64,000 nt of DNA from JAUPKT01 sp964427855 (lineage in GTDB: Bacteria; Desulfobacterota; Desulfomonilia; Desulfomonilales; Desulfomonilaceae): contig CAYRVH010000013.1 in assembly GCA_964427855.1 (NCBI GenBank), forward strand, positions 3,256 through 67,255, written 5' to 3'. A program made the translations under genes and the position numbers. The notes below the pieces were generated by a model. The model ran no database searches and was not told the DNA's origin. It saw only the letters and a program-made list of their open reading frames with translations. Below, in pieces: positions 33,327 to 41,539 of this stretch; the first letter of the stretch is position 1; every line of letters begins with the position of its first letter.

Positions 33327-33950
33327 ATGGCGTATGAATACCGTCAAGGCGCTGAGAGCACTCATGCAACAGGAAACGATAGTGCGATGGTCAGATGCTT
33401 CGTCGCACTCGAACTTCCGGAGGATGTGAAATCTTTCGTGGGAGCGGTCGCCAGTCAGCTAAGACGGAGAATCGACGCCAAATGGGTAAGCGCCCAGGGG
33501 ATGCACCTCACCCTTAAATTCCTTGGAGATGTTCCGGCCAGCGCTATTCCATCCATCGCCAAGGCCCTCGAACAGCCCCTCACTGTCACAGGACCAATCC
33601 AACTGAAGGTGGAGGGCCTTGGATGTTTCCCCAACGTGAAACGGCCACGCGTGATTTGGCTTGGCATCACGGACCCCCAATCGGCGCTTCAGCCCCTCGT
33701 CCAAAAAATAGAAGAATCCCTGGCGCCTCTCGGCTTTCCTTGCGAGACGCGGAGCTTCAAGCCTCATCTCACGCTGGCGAGAATGAGGAGCGCCAGGGAC
33801 CTTTCCAAAGACTTGGACGTGATCATGCAGCGTCAAATAGCGACTGGTCCCTTTTTTTCCATTAGCAGCGCGGTTCTGTTTGAGAGTGTCTTGAAACCAC
33901 AAGGGGCGCAATATCACCCTATAAAGAGGTTCTCTTTCCTCGATCTTTGA
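33327..33950 (+). CDS. thpR: RNA 2',3'-cyclic phosphodiesterase (LigT/2'-5' RNA ligase family)
   Basis: A 207-residue member of the 2H phosphoesterase superfamily. Both catalytic HxTx motifs are present: HLTL at residues 60-63 (GMHLTLKFLGDV) and HLTL at 147-150 (FKPHLTLARM). Family enzymes hydrolyse RNA 2',3'-cyclic phosphates and can join tRNA halves through 2'-5' bonds in vitro. The first 20 residues precede the usual family start MVRCFVALELP; the ATG at 33327 is kept because AAGGAA lies seven bases upstream, but initiation at 33387 is possible. It stands alone, with an L,D-transpeptidase about 100 bases downstream. Confidence 0.9.
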   Translation: MAYEYRQGAESTHATGNDSAMVRCFVALELPEDVKSFVGAVASQLRRRIDAKWVSAQGMHLTLKFLGDVPASAIPSIAKALEQPLTVTGPIQLKVEGLGCFPNVKRPRVIWLGITDPQSALQPLVQKIEESLAPLGFPCETRSFKPHLTLARMRSARDLSKDLDVIMQRQIATGPFFSISSAVLFESVLKPQGAQYHPIKRFSFLDL

Positions 33951-34046
33951 GAACCAAAAACGGAAAGACCACATGAGATCGGGCTTTTCCCTCTCACAAA
34001 GGCATAGCGAGTAAAAGCTCGCACACGGCGATGTGATTTCCTCCAC

Positions 34047-34946
34047 ATGATTTCACGGCTATTTAGATTAGGGCTCATACTGTGTCTCCTGAGCATCTGT
34101 TGTCCACAAAAAACCTGGGCAGACTTATCGGAACAACCTCCCGCTGAACCGCCGCAGGGTAGGGGGGACTACCCTGCGCACCCGATTCCCGCACCAGAGC
34201 CGATTCCCTCACCAGAAGAGAACACTTCTCAGGCCCGGTCTCGCAACGAAGCGCTTGAACCGCCTGACGATCCCTGTCTGCCTCCTCTTTATAAAGATTG
34301 GGAGGAATTCAGCAGGTTCACCGGAGCAGGGGCCGCAACCTCCGACGGTCGGTTAAGAATCGTGATCGACCGCGCCATGTTCAGCCTCGTACTCGAAGAA
34401 ACCAGCTCTGAAGGCGCGCCGAAGGTCGTGTATCACACGAGGGTTGCCTTGGGAGACCTGAGATCCCCGACTCCGGAAGGCTCCTTCGTGATCAATCATA
34501 TCTACTGCTATCCCGATGTCGCGTATTTCAGCCCTGCCCAAGAGAAAGTATCCAATCTTTATAATGGATTCTTTGCCCCCCTGCTACTATGTGACGCCGA
34601 CGGGAAATGTCCGCGATTTCAGTCGCTTGGCTTGCACGGGTTTCTCCCGGAGGCCCGTCCTGATTCATCCATTAGACCTGAAACTTTCGGCGCGGTCTCA
34701 GGCGGGTGCATACGATTGCCTGATCCCTGCTCCTTCAAAAAGAGTCTCATCAGCAGAGCTCGTTTGGGACCAAGACGTACCAACGACCGAGGCTCCTATC
34801 ACTGGCTCAAAATGCCCATCGATGTCCTGATTGTGAATGGATATCCTTCATCCGCGGACTCTCCTGCGTTCTTCGATATTTTTACAGATAGTCTGGATCG
34901 TCTGGGAAAAGGGCTCGGGGAGCTTTTTAGGCAATTCGGAAGGTAG
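34047..34946 (+). CDS. L,D-transpeptidase (YkuD family), exported
   Basis: A 299-residue exported protein. Residues 1-25 form a signal peptide, followed by a proline-rich linker (about 31-58) that may span the periplasm or peptidoglycan. The YkuD catalytic domain contains His197 in LGLHGF and the nucleophile Cys221 in VSGGCIRLPD, with SPTPEGSF upstream. Such enzymes make 3-3 crosslinks in peptidoglycan or attach lipoproteins to it. The spacing of the active-site elements is normal, so it is probably active. The gene stands alone; the downstream convergent region is rich in secondary structure. Confidence 0.9.
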   Translation: MISRLFRLGLILCLLSICCPQKTWADLSEQPPAEPPQGRGDYPAHPIPAPEPIPSPEENTSQARSRNEALEPPDDPCLPPLYKDWEEFSRFTGAGAATSDGRLRIVIDRAMFSLVLEETSSEGAPKVVYHTRVALGDLRSPTPEGSFVINHIYCYPDVAYFSPAQEKVSNLYNGFFAPLLLCDADGKCPRFQSLGLHGFLPEARPDSSIRPETFGAVSGGCIRLPDPCSFKKSLISRARLGPRRTNDRGSYHWLKMPIDVLIVNGYPSSADSPAFFDIFTDSLDRLGKGLGELFRQFGR

Positions 34947-35463
34947 GCAGGCAGCGCGGCGACTTGGCTCACGTTGGGGAAGACCCAAAGGCGCATGCTC
35001 TCAGCCGTAAGGTCATCTTGAAGAGCTTCGCGCACCTGGTGGTTGGGGAAGTGTGGGCAGCGCTGCCCTCTAGGGGATAAGAGTGTAGTATGGAGCCTTA
35101 TGAAGAGGCTCTATGATTCAAATGACCTCTAATCCCCGGATGGGGGGGTTATGGGGGAGGGAGGGTGTCCATCCCGGGTAGAGGTCTCACATGGGAACCA
35201 TCGGCTTTCGTCGAATGTGTTCTCACGTGTTGGGACTATAGTTGAGAGGCGCCTGAAAGTCAAGAAAATACTTTAAGAAATTATTCTATCTGTTTATTAT
35301 TACTGATATAATAATTATTATAATAACGGCCCATTTCGGCATCCTCCCACTCCATCTTGCATACTAGCCGCGTCACTCCTCGCAACGCGACCCCCTCTGC
35401 AGACCCCCTCCCGCTGACACACACCATGATTCCAAAAGGTTCGTCTGAGACCCGTTTGGGTCG
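34947..35463. other. Structured convergent intergenic region
   Basis: About 517 bases between two converging genes with no gene seen. It contains a perfect 14-base palindrome GGGCAGCGCTGCCC (35055-35068), a small GAGCC/GGCTC hairpin near 35093-35112, a run fitting the G-quadruplex rule on the plus strand (35142-35165: G7, G5, G3, G3 with loops of 4, 1 and 1), and a 16-base all-AT palindrome TATAATAATTATTATA (35307-35322) in an AT-rich island. None is followed by a T-run typical of an intrinsic terminator. Possible roles are transcript-end processing or an unannotated small RNA. Confidence 0.5.
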
Positions 35464-36759
35464 CTACCAGCCGAGAGCGCCTTTTAAAGAGAACCCCACT
35501 GTCACAATACTCAATACAGAAAGTACAGCCACGAAAGCCCAGGAGACAAGATTCATGAAGATGCCGTTAGTATGTTGGAGCATGATTGCACGGTCGTTGA
35601 TTAATATGAGCATGAATATGAGTACAATCGGTAAGACAAGCCCATTGATGACTTGAGATACAAACATGATTGACACAAGTGGAAGATTTGGCGCCAGGAT
35701 CAGCAGGCCTGAAAAGAAAATGATAAAGCAGTAAAGGCCATAAAATTGTGGGGCTTCGGAGAATTTCTTATCCAGACTTGACTCCCACCCAAAGGCTTCG
35801 CAGACGGTGTAAGAGGTCGAGATGGGCAATATGGCAGCCGAGAACATGGAGGCGTTAAAAAGTCCGAACGCGAAAAGCCAGGTGCAGTACTTCCCTGCTA
35901 AGGGTTCAAGGGCAAGTGCGGCTTCTGCCGCTTCCTCGATCTTCACGCCCGCTTTGTACAGCGTGGCCGCGCAGGCGAGGATGATGAAGAAAGCGACGAT
36001 GCTCACCACTATGGAACCGACCACGACGTCGATGCGCGCCGCATGGAGGTCTTTCTCTTGCAAGCCTTTGTCCACGATGGATGCCTGAAGATAAAATTGC
36101 ATCCACGGAGCGATGGTGGTTCCGACTAAACCCGCCAGCATCACGAGAAACGGAGGATCCCACTGTATAGAGGGAGATACTGCAGCCTCCATCACCTCGA
36201 CCCAATCTGGTTTGATGAGAAAACCGACGATGACGTAGGCTACGTAAAAGACACAGGCGCTCAAAAAGACTTTTTCAATGGAGCTGTACGTGCCTTTTAC
36301 AGCGAGCCATAACAGGAAAAGCATGCTCAGAGGAACCGAGACGTATCGTGATATCCCGAACAATTCCAGGGAGGCGGCGATGCCTGCAAACTCCGAAAGA
36401 CAATTGCCCAGGTTCGTGACGACGAGGAGGATCATCGTGTAAAAGGTAATTTTTATACCGAATTTCTCTCGAATGAGGTCTGAAAGTCCCTTGCCCGAGA
36501 CGACGCCCATCCTCGCCCCCATTTCCTGAATAACGACCAGGATGACCGTTATGGGAATGAGGGTCCAGAGCATGGTAAGCCCGTACTCAGCGCCGGCTAA
36601 GGAATAGGTAGTGATGCCCCCCGCGTCGTTGTCCACATTGGAAGTGATGATGCCTGGCCCCATAAGAACGATCGTTCCCCATAGTGCGAGGAACTTTCGC
36701 CTGAAGAAGCCTTTCGGCGAAACGCCGTTCCCGGATTCATGAGCTGCCGAAGGGGACAC
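35464..36759 (-). CDS. NRAMP-family divalent metal transporter with altered metal-site motifs
   Basis: A 431-residue NRAMP-fold membrane protein with eleven to twelve helices. Classical Mn/Fe NRAMPs have DPGN in helix 1 and MPH in helix 6. Here the aligned sequences are DAGG (within GPGIITSNVDNDAGGITTY, residues about 34-52) and APW (GTTIAPWMQFYLQ). The aspartate remains, while the asparagine and methionine ligands are gone. Loss of the methionine is a known hallmark of NRAMP-related magnesium transporters, so Mg2+ is a plausible substrate. The start is GTG 36759 with AGGAGG six bases upstream, 16 bases after the stop of the MgtE-sensor-like gene. The two clearly form an operon. Confidence 0.88.
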   Translation of the reverse strand: MSPSAAHESGNGVSPKGFFRRKFLALWGTIVLMGPGIITSNVDNDAGGITTYSLAGAEYGLTMLWTLIPITVILVVIQEMGARMGVVSGKGLSDLIREKFGIKITFYTMILLVVTNLGNCLSEFAGIAASLELFGISRYVSVPLSMLFLLWLAVKGTYSSIEKVFLSACVFYVAYVIVGFLIKPDWVEVMEAAVSPSIQWDPPFLVMLAGLVGTTIAPWMQFYLQASIVDKGLQEKDLHAARIDVVVGSIVVSIVAFFIILACAATLYKAGVKIEEAAEAALALEPLAGKYCTWLFAFGLFNASMFSAAILPISTSYTVCEAFGWESSLDKKFSEAPQFYGLYCFIIFFSGLLILAPNLPLVSIMFVSQVINGLVLPIVLIFMLILINDRAIMLQHTNGIFMNLVSWAFVAVLSVLSIVTVGFSLKGALGW

Positions 36760-36775
36760 CCGCTTCCTCCTTGGT

Positions 36776-38041
36776 TTACTTCCCCAGGTGCGGGGCGAGA
36801 ATGTCAAGCAAGGCCTTAAATCGCACGACTCCCTGTATGCGGTTTTCCTCATCCACCACAGGAATCCCTCGGAAACCATATTTTGCAAAAAGCTTTGCGA
36901 GCTCGTTTGCAGAATCGTCAACGTAGGCGGTTATGACGCGACTTGTCATGATATGACCTAATGGGGTGAAAATTTCGTGCGACAACAGGTCCCTGAGACT
37001 CACCACGCCGAGGAGTTGAGACTGATCGTTCACTATATAGACATAATAAATCACATCCATTTCATTGGCGTGCTGCCGAATGTAGTTGAGTGCATCGACA
37101 ATCGTCTGTTCAGCGCTCAGGGCCATGAATTGCGTGGTCATCAATCCCCCGGCTTCATCCTCTTCATGCTCGAGCAACTCCCTGACTTTACTGCTATACT
37201 CTGGCGCAAGTTCCCGGAAGATGCCATTTGCGGTGTCCTTCGGAAGGTCAGCTATGAGGTCTGCAGCCTCGTCAGGCGACATCTCTTCTATAATGTCAGC
37301 AGCCTTTTCAGGCTCCAACCCCCTCATAATAGCGACCTGGACTTTCGGATCCATTTCCTCCAGGGCTTCTGCAAGGATTTCTTGGTCGAGGGAGTCCACG
37401 ATGGCAGCGCGCTCCCGGACGTCCATGTCCTCAATAATGTCGGCCAAGTCTGCAGGATGCAGGTCCTCCAGCTTGCTTTGAGGTATCTGCAGCCGAAGGC
37501 GGTCGAAATCAGCCAGCGGTTGTACGAAGTGCCAGGGAATAAACCTCTCTTTAAGGTCATAATCGAAGAACCACCGTGCAAATCTCACCGCTGCATCTTC
37601 AAAGCCTAGACGTCTGAGCATGCCGCGCAATCCCACATCAACGAAATCTAATACTAATGACCCGTTTGATCGAACAAAATGCAGATCATTGACTCGCTCG
37701 ACCTTGGCGCCGTCCACATCGACGATTTGTTTGTCTAAGAGTAAGTTTCTGAGGAGTACGCGCGATTCGCTGAGGTGCGCCTCACTGAAAGGGATCACTT
37801 TGCACGCGGCTTGAAGCACAATCTCTCTTGGAGTCACGTGCGCCACATCTGCCCAGGCAGCGAAGAGCTTACGTTTTCTCCATTTTCTCCGAATTACCAA
37901 GGCTGCGACATGAGGATTCGGTTCCTCCAAAGACACCACGAGGTCTGAGCTGACTCCCAATACGGGGCCGTTTTCTCCCTCGACGACTTTCCGTTCCAGG
38001 AGTTCGCTCAAGTAGAAATGGTCTTTTGCGAGACTCGGCAA
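36776..38041 (-). CDS. Soluble PRC-barrel/MgtE-N/CBS-domain protein
   Basis: A 421-residue soluble protein. The N-terminal part (about 8-90) resembles a PRC-barrel (LSELLERKVVEGENGPVLG). A superhelical MgtE N domain follows, with repeated acidic turns such as LHPADLADIIEDMD, LDQEILAEALEEMDP and MSPDEAADLIADLP. Two CBS domains end the protein. In the channel MgtE these cytosolic domains sense Mg2+ and close the pore, but here the transmembrane channel is absent and the protein ends after the second CBS domain. The next gene is an NRAMP-like transporter, which may be its target. The start is TTG 38041 with AGAGG about nine bases upstream. Confidence 0.85.
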   Translation of the reverse strand: MPSLAKDHFYLSELLERKVVEGENGPVLGVSSDLVVSLEEPNPHVAALVIRRKWRKRKLFAAWADVAHVTPREIVLQAACKVIPFSEAHLSESRVLLRNLLLDKQIVDVDGAKVERVNDLHFVRSNGSLVLDFVDVGLRGMLRRLGFEDAAVRFARWFFDYDLKERFIPWHFVQPLADFDRLRLQIPQSKLEDLHPADLADIIEDMDVRERAAIVDSLDQEILAEALEEMDPKVQVAIMRGLEPEKAADIIEEMSPDEAADLIADLPKDTANGIFRELAPEYSSKVRELLEHEEDEAGGLMTTQFMALSAEQTIVDALNYIRQHANEMDVIYYVYIVNDQSQLLGVVSLRDLLSHEIFTPLGHIMTSRVITAYVDDSANELAKLFAKYGFRGIPVVDEENRIQGVVRFKALLDILAPHLGK

Positions 38042-38168
38042 TGTGGTTGACCTCTTTGTATTCCAGGGCGATATTGTGGGCGTTGCGCCTCACACGATTA
38101 CGGCGTTCAGCGTTTTTATGGTACTGGGTGTCGCGTTGCTTTTTTCAGTGGCGCCAAGTAATTATACA

Positions 38169-38188
38169 TTGAAAGGAATTCCTTTCAA
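38169..38188. promoter_or_regulatory. Perfect 20-bp palindrome, candidate operator
   Basis: TTGAAAGGAATTCCTTTCAA is identical to its reverse complement over all 20 bases. It lies in the divergent region 38042-38241, about 54 bases ahead of the ACT-domain gene and about 128 bases ahead of the MgtE-like gene. Position and perfect symmetry suggest a binding site for a dimeric regulator; the regulator is unknown. Confidence 0.5.
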
Positions 38189-38241
38189 AGGACAACTATT
38201 ACATAATCAGGGCAACCCTAATCGAGACTGGAGAAAATGGC

Positions 38242-38736
38242 ATGCGCGTACGAAAGCAGCTTGAAGTGATGCTGGCAGATGCGCCCGGCGAGTTGGCAAA
38301 GTTGACGGCCAATCTCGCTGACGAGCACATCAACATTGAGGCGATGAGCATTCAGGACGCGAACGAGTATCTCTTGGCCCTTTATGAGGTCAGAGCAAAA
38401 ACTGGTCGAAGAGTGGCTCCCCGGGACTATTATGAAGCCATCCTTAAGGAGTCGGCGCGGTACTCGATGATTCGCCTCATCACCGACAATCCAGCTAAAG
38501 CGATGGATGTCCTCGCCAAGAAGGGTTATCAGGTGAAAGTCCAGGATGTCATTGGACTGGTGCTCGAAAATCGTCCTGGCATCCTCCATCGCGTCTCGGC
38601 AATTCTCGGGGACGCTGGGATCAATATCGCGTACACCTATGGGTCTGGGTTTTCCGATAGCGAGTCTGCCTTGTTTATCTTTAAGGTATCCGATCTAGAG
38701 AAGGCCTTGAAAACACTCCCAGATCCTTTGGTGTAA
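38242..38736 (+). CDS. Tandem ACT-domain protein
   Basis: A 164-residue protein made of two ACT domains. The first (about 8-70) has ADAPGELAKLTANLADEHINIEAMSIQD; the second (about 102-160) has ENRPGILHRVSAILGDAGINIAYTYGSG. Each has the conserved glycine-containing turn before the first helix. ACT domains bind amino acids and control metabolic enzymes or act as regulators; no catalytic or DNA-binding domain is attached. The 20-bp palindrome upstream makes it a likely regulated gene. An OsmC gene follows 20 bases later. The ligand cannot be told from the sequence. Confidence 0.85.
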   Translation: MRVRKQLEVMLADAPGELAKLTANLADEHINIEAMSIQDANEYLLALYEVRAKTGRRVAPRDYYEAILKESARYSMIRLITDNPAKAMDVLAKKGYQVKVQDVIGLVLENRPGILHRVSAILGDAGINIAYTYGSGFSDSESALFIFKVSDLEKALKTLPDPLV

Positions 38737-38756
38737 TCGACCAAGAGAAGGCCAAA

Positions 38757-39149
38757 ATGAAACTAAAGTTGATTCAAACGGGACCGCGCAGTGTAGAAGT
38801 CTTGTCAGACCGCTGGAAGTTTCTTGTTGACCTTAAGGAAGAATACGGCGGCAAAAACCAAGGACCAAATCCTTCAGAATTGGCAGCGGCCGCAGTTGCG
38901 TCATGTGAGATGCTGACGGGTATCTTCTGGGCCTCGAAACGTCACGGCGTTGAACTTGAACACGTCGAGGCCGAGGTCGAGTGGGAATACGGGACCAAAC
39001 CCGACCGCATAACGCGGATCGATGTCAGGATTCAGGGCGTGAAAGATCAACTCGGCGAAAAGACCCGCGGTTTTGCTGCGATGGCCAAGGCCTGCACGGT
39101 TTCGAAGACGTTTGCGATGCCTCCGGACATGACGCTGGAGGTTGAGTGA
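38757..39149 (+). CDS. OsmC family protein
   Basis: A 130-residue OsmC/Ohr-fold protein, a group that includes thiol peroxidases acting on organic hydroperoxides. The family signature GPNPSELAAAAVASCEML carries the first conserved cysteine, and the second is in KACTVSKTF. Both redox cysteines are in place, though the catalytic arginine of true Ohr proteins is not obvious. It follows the ACT-domain gene by 20 bases and probably shares its transcript. A general protective role against peroxide or reactive sulfur is likely; the exact substrate is not known. Confidence 0.83.
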   Translation: MKLKLIQTGPRSVEVLSDRWKFLVDLKEEYGGKNQGPNPSELAAAAVASCEMLTGIFWASKRHGVELEHVEAEVEWEYGTKPDRITRIDVRIQGVKDQLGEKTRGFAAMAKACTVSKTFAMPPDMTLEVE

Positions 39150-39210
39150 TGAGATTTGGGGGGATGGGTTCCGAGGTCTGTGCATCGAGAGGCAGCGGCG
39201 CAATGTCCGA

Positions 39211-39227
39211 TAACATATATTATGTTA
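39211..39227. promoter_or_regulatory. Inverted repeat upstream of GT2 gene
   Basis: TAACATA and TATGTTA are exact inverted repeats separated by three bases, about 100 bases ahead of the glycosyltransferase start at 39326. It could be an operator or part of a promoter. No regulator is suggested by the neighbours. Confidence 0.3.
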
Positions 39228-39325
39228 ACTCAACAGGCTCGCACGAGATACCCTATTAGGAAACTTTTCTTGCCAGCCTAAAGGTACACGCGGGCTGATC
39301 TCATCTCCCCGACCCATAAGGTGAA

Positions 39326-40123
39326 ATGCCACGCTTACATATAGATTCACCACGGCTCTCTGTCGCGGTGATCGCAAAGAATGAAGTTGATCGAATCGGA
39401 CGCCTGCTGGACAGTGTCGCCATAGCAGACGAAGTAGTCGTCGTGGACTCCGGCAGTACGGACGGCACGATTGAATTGTGTGAGAGTCACGGCGCCCGCG
39501 TCGTTCCCATTGAATGGCAAGGGTATGCGCGTCAAAAGCAAATAGCCATGGAACTTGCGCGCGGTGAATGGATATTGAATCTGGATGCTGATGAGGCGTT
39601 GTCGCCTGAATTGGCGCAGGAGATTTCGGCCGCTCTTGGTTCGACAAGCCCTTCTGTAAAAGGATTTTCGATGCCCAGACTCAGCCGTTATCTCGATACA
39701 TGGATTTGGCATGGAGGGTGGTATCCGGATCGCAAAGTGCGCCTCGTCCGTAAAGGCTGTGGGCGCTGGATTGGAGATGGTTTACACGAGCGGCTGAAAG
39801 TAGATGGAATAGTTGAGGAACTTCGGCACCCTCTCCTTCATTATGTCTATAGGGACATTTCGGATCAGGTCGCAACCATAAACAATTTTTCGACAGTATT
39901 TGCCAAATCCTTGAAACGTCCTGTATCCTCTATGTCCGTGTGGCTTGGTTTACTCCATGCATTGGGGAAATTTCTGGAGTGCGCGTTATGGAAGCGGGGC
40001 TTGATGGACGGAATGCCGGGGCTGATCATCGCGGTGAACAGCGCGTTTTACGTCTTTCTGAAGCATGCCAAGCTCTGGGAGCAAACTCAGAATCGGACCA
40101 ACGCAACAGCAGGGAGTGAATGA
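39326..40123 (+). CDS. Glycosyltransferase family 2, LPS-core (WaaE/KdtX-like)
   Basis: A 265-residue GT-A glycosyltransferase. LSVAVIAKNEVDRIGRLLDSV begins the nucleotide-sugar fold, VVVDSGSTDGT is the first acidic region and NLDADEALSPELA holds the metal-binding DxD-type motif. The region WYPDRKVRLVRKG followed by VDGIVEEL resembles WaaE-like lipopolysaccharide core beta-glucosyltransferases. It would act on the cytoplasmic face of the inner membrane on lipid A-core. A GT4 core-type enzyme follows on the same strand, supporting a role in LPS inner core. No strong ribosome binding site precedes the ATG other than AAGGTG very close to it. Confidence 0.85.
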   Translation: MPRLHIDSPRLSVAVIAKNEVDRIGRLLDSVAIADEVVVVDSGSTDGTIELCESHGARVVPIEWQGYARQKQIAMELARGEWILNLDADEALSPELAQEISAALGSTSPSVKGFSMPRLSRYLDTWIWHGGWYPDRKVRLVRKGCGRWIGDGLHERLKVDGIVEELRHPLLHYVYRDISDQVATINNFSTVFAKSLKRPVSSMSVWLGLLHALGKFLECALWKRGLMDGMPGLIIAVNSAFYVFLKHAKLWEQTQNRTNATAGSE

Positions 40124-40226
40124 GCCGTACGCCGCCAGAACACCAGTATTTTGCAGGGGCCGCACGGGGTGATTTCAGAGTCCCCTGGCAGTCTCCGAGT
40201 GGGGTTAAGCAGCCGAGGCTAGGTGT

Positions 40227-41441
40227 ATGAAGATTGCGATGGCTCTGGAGAAGTTCGATCCCTTTGCAGGGGGCGTCGAGTCCTACGCTGTCGGCTTGGC
40301 AAGAGAGCTCGTGGAAAAGGGTTGGGAAGTGCACTTGTACGGTCATTCTTGGACAGACGACCCACCCGATGCAGTCTTTCATCAAATTACGCCCCTGCCC
40401 TCTTTTTTCCCTGCTTCGATAAGGATTCTTTATTTTGCGTTTCGTCACCGTCAAATGATCAAATCGCAGCATTTCGATGTCGTGCTGGGTTTTGGCAACA
40501 CCCTTATCATGAATGTCTATCAAAGCCATGGCGGCGTGCATCGCTTTAGCGTCTCGCGGAAGATCGATGCGATCAGAAATCCTCTCGTGAGAATTTTCAA
40601 ACGTCTTCTTACCTTTGCGAGCCCCAAATATTACGCACGCGCCTGGATAGAAGGGGCGCCATTTCGTGTTTCACCGCGGCCAGTCCTGATCGCTATATCC
40701 GAAATGGTCAGAAAAGACCTCTGTACTTATTTCGGAGTCACAGAAGACGACGTCTTACTCATTTATAACGGCGCCGATCAGTCTAAATGCTCCAAAGTCG
40801 AAGAGTCCAGGGTTAGGGAGATAAAGCGTCGCCTTGAATTCGAAAACCGACTCATGTTTCTTTTCATGGCCTATGATCTCCGAAAAAAGGGCGCACATTA
40901 TCTGCTTGAAGCTGCAAAAAAACTGACGACGAGGGCGGGCGGTACGTTTGGTCTGCTCATCGTGGGAGGCGCCCCGTCCTCAGACATGCGGTCCTTCGTA
41001 AAAAGACACGGACTCACGGACAATGTGCTTTTCTTGGGGCCAACAACTGAGCCAGAGCTATACTTCCAAGCCTGTGATGTTCTTGTGCTGCCCACGTTTT
41101 ATGACGCGTGCTCTCTCGTGGTCTTTGAGGCCTTGGCCGCCGGAACCCCTGTTATTACGACGAAATTTAATGGAGCGGCTGGCGCAATTAGGGAGGGGAT
41201 CACAGGTTTCGTGCTCGAATCGCCTTGGGATACGGACGCCCTGGCAATGGCAATGGAAAGATTCATGGATCAACAATTTTTGGCTCGAGCCAAGGAAGCT
41301 GCTCGGACTGATTCACGGTTGTACCGGCTCGAGGACAATTATCGGCAAATGATTAACGTGTTCAACGCGGCAGCGCACAGGATGCAAAAGCACGAGCAAA
41401 CCCGACCTCCCTGCGGCCCTCAGAATTGGCAGTCCGTTTGA
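40227..41441 (+). CDS. Glycosyltransferase family 4, WaaG-like
   Basis: A 404-residue GT-B enzyme similar to the LPS core glucosyltransferase WaaG. The N-terminal glycine-rich loop is FDPFAGGVESYAVGLARELVEKG, the central region has LIYNGAD, and the C-terminal donor domain has FMAYDLRKKGAHYLLEA and the EX7E-type segment FYDACSLVVFEALAAGTPVITTKFNG. It probably adds a sugar to LPS heptose in the cytoplasm. It sits about 100 bases after the WaaE-like gene on the same strand; the tetrapyrrole operon follows on the other strand. Donor specificity is not determined. Confidence 0.87.
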   Translation: MKIAMALEKFDPFAGGVESYAVGLARELVEKGWEVHLYGHSWTDDPPDAVFHQITPLPSFFPASIRILYFAFRHRQMIKSQHFDVVLGFGNTLIMNVYQSHGGVHRFSVSRKIDAIRNPLVRIFKRLLTFASPKYYARAWIEGAPFRVSPRPVLIAISEMVRKDLCTYFGVTEDDVLLIYNGADQSKCSKVEESRVREIKRRLEFENRLMFLFMAYDLRKKGAHYLLEAAKKLTTRAGGTFGLLIVGGAPSSDMRSFVKRHGLTDNVLFLGPTTEPELYFQACDVLVLPTFYDACSLVVFEALAAGTPVITTKFNGAAGAIREGITGFVLESPWDTDALAMAMERFMDQQFLARAKEAARTDSRLYRLEDNYRQMINVFNAAAHRMQKHEQTRPPCGPQNWQSV

Positions 41442-41539
41442 ACATGTGTCGGGGACCACTGCCCCAAGAACGGCGTGCAGTTCTCGAAGAAAACCGCTAA
41501 CTCTTCAGCAACCTCACATGCGCCCTTCGAAGATGCACA

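Noticed and set aside
38043..38264. A 73-codon plus-strand frame across the divergent region
   Set aside because: It spans the palindrome and promoter region and overlaps the ACT-domain start; no ribosome binding site or motif.
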